Source: Paramecium sonneborni (taxonomy: Eukaryota > Ciliophora > Oligohymenophorea > Peniculida > Parameciidae). From it: a DNA stretch of 64,000 nucleotides. The stretch lies in the NCBI GenBank assembly GCA_905182985.1, contig CAJJDN010000092.1, positions 170,788 through 234,787 on the forward strand, in the 5' to 3' direction. The translations under genes were made by a program, and so were the position numbers. Shown here in pieces: positions 57,375 to 64,000 of the stretch (its first letter is position 1; each line of letters opens with the position of its first letter). The notes below the pieces were generated by a model. It was not told the origin of the DNA. It saw nothing but the letters and a program-made list of their open reading frames with translations, and searched no databases.

Positions 57375-58206
57375 TCAAGAGTATGATGAATCAATTTGAC
57401 AATTGCTTATTTGACTTTTTCTTTTGATCCTATTTTTTCTCTAATTTATTCGTTTGAGATTATTTTGAATAAGAGATGGCTAAAATAGATTAATCAAAAA
57501 ATCAAATTAAATTATATTTGCTTCTTTCATAGCTTTCATTTATTTCACTGAGTTAACATAATTTGAAGTATAACAGATTAGAGGGCAAATTAATAATTGA
57601 ATTTGAGTTTTCTTATTTTTTATAATTGAATGAATGTTCCTACTTTTTCTTATTAAAACTAATCCTTTAACAATAAGATCTGTTACCATATTTTTATCAC
57701 TAATCAAATTTATGTGTGGATGAGATCAAACTTTCAAAAAAATCTCTGATTAATTGAATAGTCTGAGTATTTATGAATATCAGTAACAAATGTTTCAAAT
57801 TACTGTTTATATTATCAAAAGGTCTGCCCTAGTCTTCTTTCTGTATTATTTAAAGTATTAATACACAAACTCTTTTAATGTACTAAATGTTTTGAGGTTT
57901 TTTGAAATCACTTATTTGAATGGTAAATTCTTTAATAAAGATTGAGGGATTCTTAGTTGTTTCAAATAAAAATTTGAACTAATTCTAGAAATTTTTATTA
58001 AAATTCCACAACTTTTTTCTCTTTTTCTTTCTAAAAATAACACTGAATAAAATATTTATTAAAATAGTAGTATTTGGATTTTTATTTGCTTTTGATAAAG
58101 TCTTACTATTAATATTTACATCATCGTACAATAATTCAATTTTGAATTGTTAGAATCTGATTGAAAAGGAATAATAATTATATTGAATTTTTTATTATTT
58201 TACCAT
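57375..58206 (-). CDS. Hypothetical gene with an apparent frameshift
   Basis: From ATG at 58206 (MVKQQKIQYNYYSFSIRF) a frame of 169 codons, without introns, runs to TGA at 57697-57699. Shortly before that stop a second frame opens and continues about 110 codons (SHPHINLISDKNMVTDLIVK) to TGA at 57375-57377. Both parts look coding: charged, with Paramecium-like codon use, for example QKEDQGRPFDNINSN and KQMKAMKEANIIQFD. The total is one base over a multiple of three, and no normal intron explains the switch, so a one-base error or real frameshift near 57710-57730 is likely. No family was recognised. Its start lies only 21 bp after the stop of the CoA-transferase gene on the same strand. Confidence 0.45.
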
Positions 58207-58227
58207 AATTTAATATATTATAATGTA

Positions 58228-59816
58228 TCAAACTTAGAAGGTTTTTAGATCGTTGGCAACTGTTAACTCAAATCCTGTATTGGCTCTAACCCATTCAAGA
58301 GTAGTATCACTAGCAATTTCAGTCAAAACCAATTGGCCATCTCTCTTAACAAACACAGCCTTGTCTAAAATTATATAAAAACTGAATACCTGTGATAACT
58401 TGACTAACTTTGTTCATGCCTGTAGCTGGATATTATAATTCTTTAACAAATTTAACTTCTCCTTTAGCAGTATGCTCCATAACAACAAGTACTTTTGATC
58501 CAGATGCAACTAAATCCATTGCTCCTCCCATTCCTTTTACCATCTTTCCTGGTATGACCCAATTAGCAATATGTCCTTCTTTTGTAATTTACATAGCTCC
58601 TAATACTGTCATGTCTAAATGTCCTCCTCTGATTATTCCAAAAGATTCACTGCTTTCAAAAGTTGTAGCACCTGAATTCAAAGTGACAGATTCTTTTCCT
58701 GCATTTTGAAGATCTCCTAATTCATGACCTAATCTAGGATATGGACCAACTCCAATGGCACCGATTTCTGTATGAAAATGAATTGTCATGCTTTAATCAA
58801 GGAAAGCAGGAATGAGTGTTGGGATTCCAATACCTAAATTAACATACATTCCATCCTGGAATTCTTAGGCTGCTCTCTTTGCAATTCTGTTCCTTGTTGC
58901 ATTCAATTTTCCTTATGGTTTGATATCTATATATATAGATTTTATAGAGTACCCTTATGTTTATCATATACACTTTAATCATAGACAAGTCTTTCTACAG
59001 TCTTAAGATAATTATTTCCTTAATAGAGATAATCAACATAGATTCCATTGACATGTGCTTAATCAAAGCCAAAGCTTCCTACTGGTACAATGGTATCGAC
59101 TTCGGCAATGACAACTTTGGCAGCTTTGACCATGTCTTGATTGAAATTTCTGGCTGTTCCAGCAAATCTAAGATTACCATTGGTATCAGCCATGTTAGCT
59201 TTAATCAAAGCATAGTCTCCCCATATAGAATCTTCTCTAATGTACTTCTTTCCATTGAAATATTCAACCTATAAAAGTCAACTAAAAAGATTTACAGGTT
59301 TAGGTTTAGATTCTATTTCTACAGAATCTCCACCTTTATGATATTTGATGGGTATTCCTCCTTTCTCTACAACAGTATCTGTTCCAGTATGTGTGTAAAA
59401 TGCAGGAATACCAGCACCAGCAGCTCTTAATTTTTCAGCTAAAGTGCCTTAAGGTATTAATTCTAATTCCAAAGTTCCATCAAAGTACTACCTAAAACGA
59501 TTCTATATTTCTATTACTTAGCAAGATTGTGATTTTCTCCTGCATATGAAGCAATAACTCTCTTTAATTATCCATTATTTAAAAGTAATCCTAATCCAAG
59601 ATCGGTTGTTCCGCAATTATTGCTGACAACAGTGAGATTCTTTGTTCCTGCATCTTTTAAGGCATTGATGCTGCATTCTGGAATACCACATAACCCAAAA
59701 CCACCAACAAGCACAGTTGATCCAGCTGGAATTTATTTTACTACTGATAAGTCCTTAATGATGCGGACATAATATCTGCCAATGTGAGTTAAAGAGGATA
59801 TTGGTTTTACGTACAT
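58228..59816 (-). CDS. OXCT: Succinyl-CoA:3-ketoacid CoA transferase (SCOT)
   Basis: Exactly 495 codons after removing introns 59492-59517, 59269-59295, 58927-58952 and 58365-58389 (25-27 nt). It moves CoA from succinyl-CoA to acetoacetate for ketone-body use, normally in the mitochondrial matrix. The alpha half has [27 protein letters not shown] and [11 protein letters not shown]; the beta half has [14 protein letters not shown] and [15 protein letters not shown], whose Glu matches the catalytic Glu of class I CoA transferases. The two halves are joined as in eukaryotes by a short linker. Length is close to the usual ~500. The N-terminus ([18 protein letters not shown]) has basic residues and no acidic ones, compatible with a mitochondrial presequence, though short. 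Confidence 0.95.
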
Positions 59817-59999
59817 TAAATTTGAATCTTTTATTAAATTAATATCTCGATAGTTTTCAGAGGATATAAATAATGATTATAATACGTAATATATTTCAAC
59901 CTTAATATCTTATTTATAATATATATTATAATAATTATTATAAAAATTATAATAATTAATTTAATTGTTTTTATATTCATCATTTTACTTATAATTTAA

Positions 60000-60982
60000 T
60001 CATTTGTTTTCTTCTTCTTCATCACTACCCTTTGATGATTCAGCATCTACTTCCTCAATATCATCAAAGGCATCATTAATTTTAACTCCCAAATAATATT
60101 CCAACGAATAAGGAATAATTTCATCAATTATCATACGAGCAATATCATAATCAATATCCATACGTTCAGCATATTTATCTAATTTATTTTCTTAAACCCA
60201 TTTTTCTATTTATTCTTTATCTTCTAAATTAATTGGTTTAAAGAATATAAAAAAGCTTTCTGCATCTACTTCTTGAGATATTGTTTTCACTATGCCACTC
60301 TTTTTTTCTAATTATTTTTTCTTTATCAATTTTCTAGTCACATTTTTACCATCATTCCATTCAATAATAGTTCCTTCACTTTTTACTGGATTTTCACCAT
60401 CTATATATATTAATTAATTTTTAACCTTTCAAAATGAATTTCTTCTTCAAAACTGTGTTTTTGAAATAATCATTAGGAGCAAAGTAAAAATTTAATGAAA
60501 AATTATCACTCTTCTCTTATGGTTCATATTCAATCTTTGTTAAAGATTTTAAAATTGGATCATCTCTATCTTTTATTTCTTAAGCTATGATATCAGAATT
60601 CTTTAGAGCTTTAAACCAATAACCATTTATTGGTTCTGCTGTCAATGCCTAATTCTTTTGTGTTGCCTCCTCTCCTTCTAAATAAAAATCAACATCCTTC
60701 AATTCTTCTTCTGTGAGCAAACGTGTCCCTTCAATTATTTCATTTGACTATCTGTTATTTCATCATATCTACTGCTTTATATATCTTTGCTGCTTTTTCA
60801 TCAAATTGAATTTGAAGTTTTTTCATCTCTTTCTCTAACTCAATATCCAATTTCTTTTTTTATTACAAGTAATAATTCAATGCCACTGCTTTCAACTTCT
60901 CTTTCAGTGGTAAAGCTTTGATTTTCTTTTTTATTTCCTCAGGATTCTCGGCCACTTCGATGATGGCAGGATTTTATGCCAT
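60000..60982 (-). CDS. NAP1: NAP1-type nucleosome assembly protein
   Basis: Exactly 311 codons after removing introns 60748-60772 and 60401-60425 (25 nt each). It has a NAP domain: an N-terminal helix (LNYYLQQKKKLDIELEKEMK), then GYWFKALKNSDIIAQEI, DDPILKSLTKIEYEP and FSLNFYFAPNDYFKNTVLKK, and a conserved aromatic region (ESFFIFFKPI). It ends in an acidic tail (SDEEEENK) expected to bind histones. NAP1 family proteins chaperone H2A-H2B and linker histone between cytoplasm and nucleus. The start MAQNPAIIEVAENPEE lies only 16 bp after the stop of the upstream gene on the same strand, so its promoter must be within or behind that gene's end. Confidence 0.9.
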
Positions 60983-60998
60983 TATTTATATTATAATA

Positions 60999-62007
60999 TC
61001 AATTATACATCACATTTTCTAGAAAACTCTTTCCTTTACTTGATATTTCCACTAGAAATTATTAAATTAAGCTACTTAATTTATGCATTTACATAAAAGC
61101 CTGGTCGATATCCCCAGCTTTATACTATGTCATCAGATGTAATTTTATTTGATCACTTTTCCATTATTATTATTTATGTTGTTCCTATCCTTTTTTTTCC
61201 ACTGTTTTTTAATTATATCCCAAATTAGATCCCTTTTTATTATCAGTATATCCTAAATTTTCAATATTTATTTAAGGTTGTTTTTTCTATTAATATTAAT
61301 ATTAATTAAGATCATTCTCTCCCATCAAAATCTCTAAACTCAATTCTTCTTCTTCAAATTCAGATTAATTTTTTTGTTATTACTAAAAAGAATTGCCATT
61401 CTCTATTGATTCTTAAATTAATTTTTAATTAATCTACTCATATTGAGCACTGATTAAACTCTTCTCTAATGCTTCTTAATATTCTTACTACTATTTCAAT
61501 ACATATTTATTAACATTTTTTTTCTCTCTACCTGCTGGATCTCTATTTGATTAAATAGCGTCTGTAAAAACTTTGAATGTACCATTTTCATTATCCATTT
61601 ATGAAGGTTTTAGAATAAAATTATCTAAAGTTCTTTATGTATTTTTTTAAGCTTCTTAACCATATATTTAGATATTATAAAAAGCAATATCATCCTATTC
61701 AATCTTTATTTAGAGTTAAGTGTAAAACTTCATTAAATTTAATTTATACCTAATCTGTCGTAACAGAGCTATTATAAATATGTTTTTGATTTTCACTAGT
61801 AAAATAATTAAACTTAATATATTCTGATATTTATTAATTTGATTTTGATGATGAGTTCTAAAGTTTAGTTAACATTGCTACAATATTTTTAGGTTTCTGG
61901 TTTAATTCTAATAAATATGAAATTGTGATTTTTACTTATAACAGCTGAGGTAATTTTTGCAGAATTAAATTTAATTAGCAATGATTTCCTTTTTAAAGGA
62001 TTTTCAT
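60999..62007 (-). CDS. Hypothetical Gln/Glu-rich protein
   Basis: Exactly 328 codons after removing one 25-nt intron (61704-61728). Starts MKILQKGNHCQLNL; an in-frame TGA just upstream fixes the start. The first ~70 residues look helical (LPQLLQVKITISYLLELN, then KNIVAMLTKLQ). The middle and end are Gln/Glu-rich coiled-coil-like (VLKQQQEYQEALEKSLISAQ; FEEEELSLEILMGENDLNQ). A final helical stretch is LMTQYKAGDIDQAFMQMHKL. No family was recognised. It precedes the NAP1 gene head-to-tail with a 16-bp gap, which may mean shared regulation. Confidence 0.65.
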
Positions 62008-62412
62008 TATTTTCTCTCATAAGAGGTTATAATAATGAATCCAAAACCTAATACTAAATGAGATTAGATTAATTCATAAAAATTAAATTAATCATAAGTC
62101 TAAAAGACGGGAATGAATAAAATTCTAAAAAAAAGTAATAAAAAAGATTCGAACTTCATTAAACTTTTATGTATTAAGGCTAATACCGAAAAAGGAAAAT
62201 AAGTTATGAAAATATTGAAGATAAAAAGAATTGAATTTTTAAAGAATAAAGAATTTAATGAGTTTATGAGTTTGAGTTAATGAAGGAAACAAGAAAGATA
62301 AAAGAAAAGAGAAGGGATTATAAAATAATAAATATTGGGTAATAAAAAATTATACAAATTAGTTAATATTAATTGGCGCTTTCAACATTATTTCGCGGAT
62401 AATAATTAAATT
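62008..62412. other. Divergent intergenic region before MCM6
   Basis: About 405 bp between the divergent unknown gene and MCM6. The 5' part is plain AT-rich DNA; the last 40 bp hold two GC-rich E2F-like motifs. A gattcgaac stretch near 62147 resembles a tRNA T-loop in reverse but has no matching cloverleaf. Confidence 0.45.
62373..62398 (+). promoter_or_regulatory. Paired E2F-like sites just upstream of MCM6
   Basis: ttggcgct (62373-62380) and tttcgcgg (62391-62398) both fit the E2F/DP core TTTSSCGC or its reverse, 11 bp apart, and end 14 bp before the MCM6 ATG. MCM genes are classic E2F targets in plants and animals. In DNA this AT-rich, two CGCG/GGCGC cores so close together are unlikely by chance. 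Function is inferred. Confidence 0.5.

Positions 62413-64000
<1,588 letters not shown>

Noticed and set aside
62130..62210. tRNA-like T-loop (gttcgaatc on the minus strand followed by a T run)
   Set aside because: The T stem pairs poorly and I could find no D arm, anticodon arm or acceptor stem that fits around it.

Overview
This window reads as macronuclear DNA of a ciliate, most likely a Paramecium-type species. Three things show it. First, long reading frames appear only when TAA and TAG are read as glutamine and TGA is the sole stop; invariant glutamines of known families fall on TAA/TAG, such as the QRRRW motif of the chitin synthase and the AAA4 P-loop GKQS of the dynein. Second, about 50 introns, nearly all 21-31 nt with GT...AG ends, are needed to keep those frames open; for every gene marked confident, the length minus introns is an exact multiple of three. 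Third, the DNA is very AT-rich with short intergenic gaps. No tRNA, rRNA, CRISPR or transposon was recognised. All frames and introns were worked out by eye.

Layout: 1-6254 holds a partial coiled-coil gene (minus) and a TmcB-like membrane protein with a PAS domain (plus). 6255-14800 holds an uncertain RING-like gene, a large vWA/alpha-kinase gene with decapeptide repeats, and a RING-between-RING ubiquitin ligase with an Asn/Gln/Pro heptad-repeat head. 15324-25163 holds a giant leucine-rich-repeat membrane protein, a Cys-rich membrane protein with a Q-rich tail, a damaged eIF1A-like gene and a small unknown gene. 25409-40480 is an axonemal dynein heavy chain (about 4,588 residues). 41241-49270 holds a TPR protein, an HMG-box protein, a TLDc protein and a chitin synthase. 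50923-57213 holds an AGC-type kinase and a class I-like PI3-kinase. 57375-62007 is a minus-strand run: an unknown (frameshifted) gene, succinyl-CoA:3-ketoacid CoA transferase, a NAP1-type histone chaperone and an unknown Q-rich protein. From 62413 MCM6 runs off the right edge.

Two assembly faults matter to any reader. Around the 23-N gap (9092-9114) and around the single N (39272), 1,094 bp and 1,202 bp are present twice as direct repeats. Removing one copy restores an exact open frame in both affected genes, so these are unmerged contig overlaps and not biological duplications.

The genes are not an operon or a single system. Themes are signalling (PI3K, AGC kinase, alpha-kinase, PAS protein, RBR ligase), ciliary motility (dynein) and chromatin/replication (HMG box, NAP1, MCM6). 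The most suggestive regulatory signal is a pair of E2F-like GC-rich sites just before MCM6 and one before the HMG-box gene, standing out sharply in this AT-rich DNA. I found no convincing wholly new system; the most unusual proteins are the repeat-bearing vWA/alpha-kinase and the prion-like-repeat RBR ligase.
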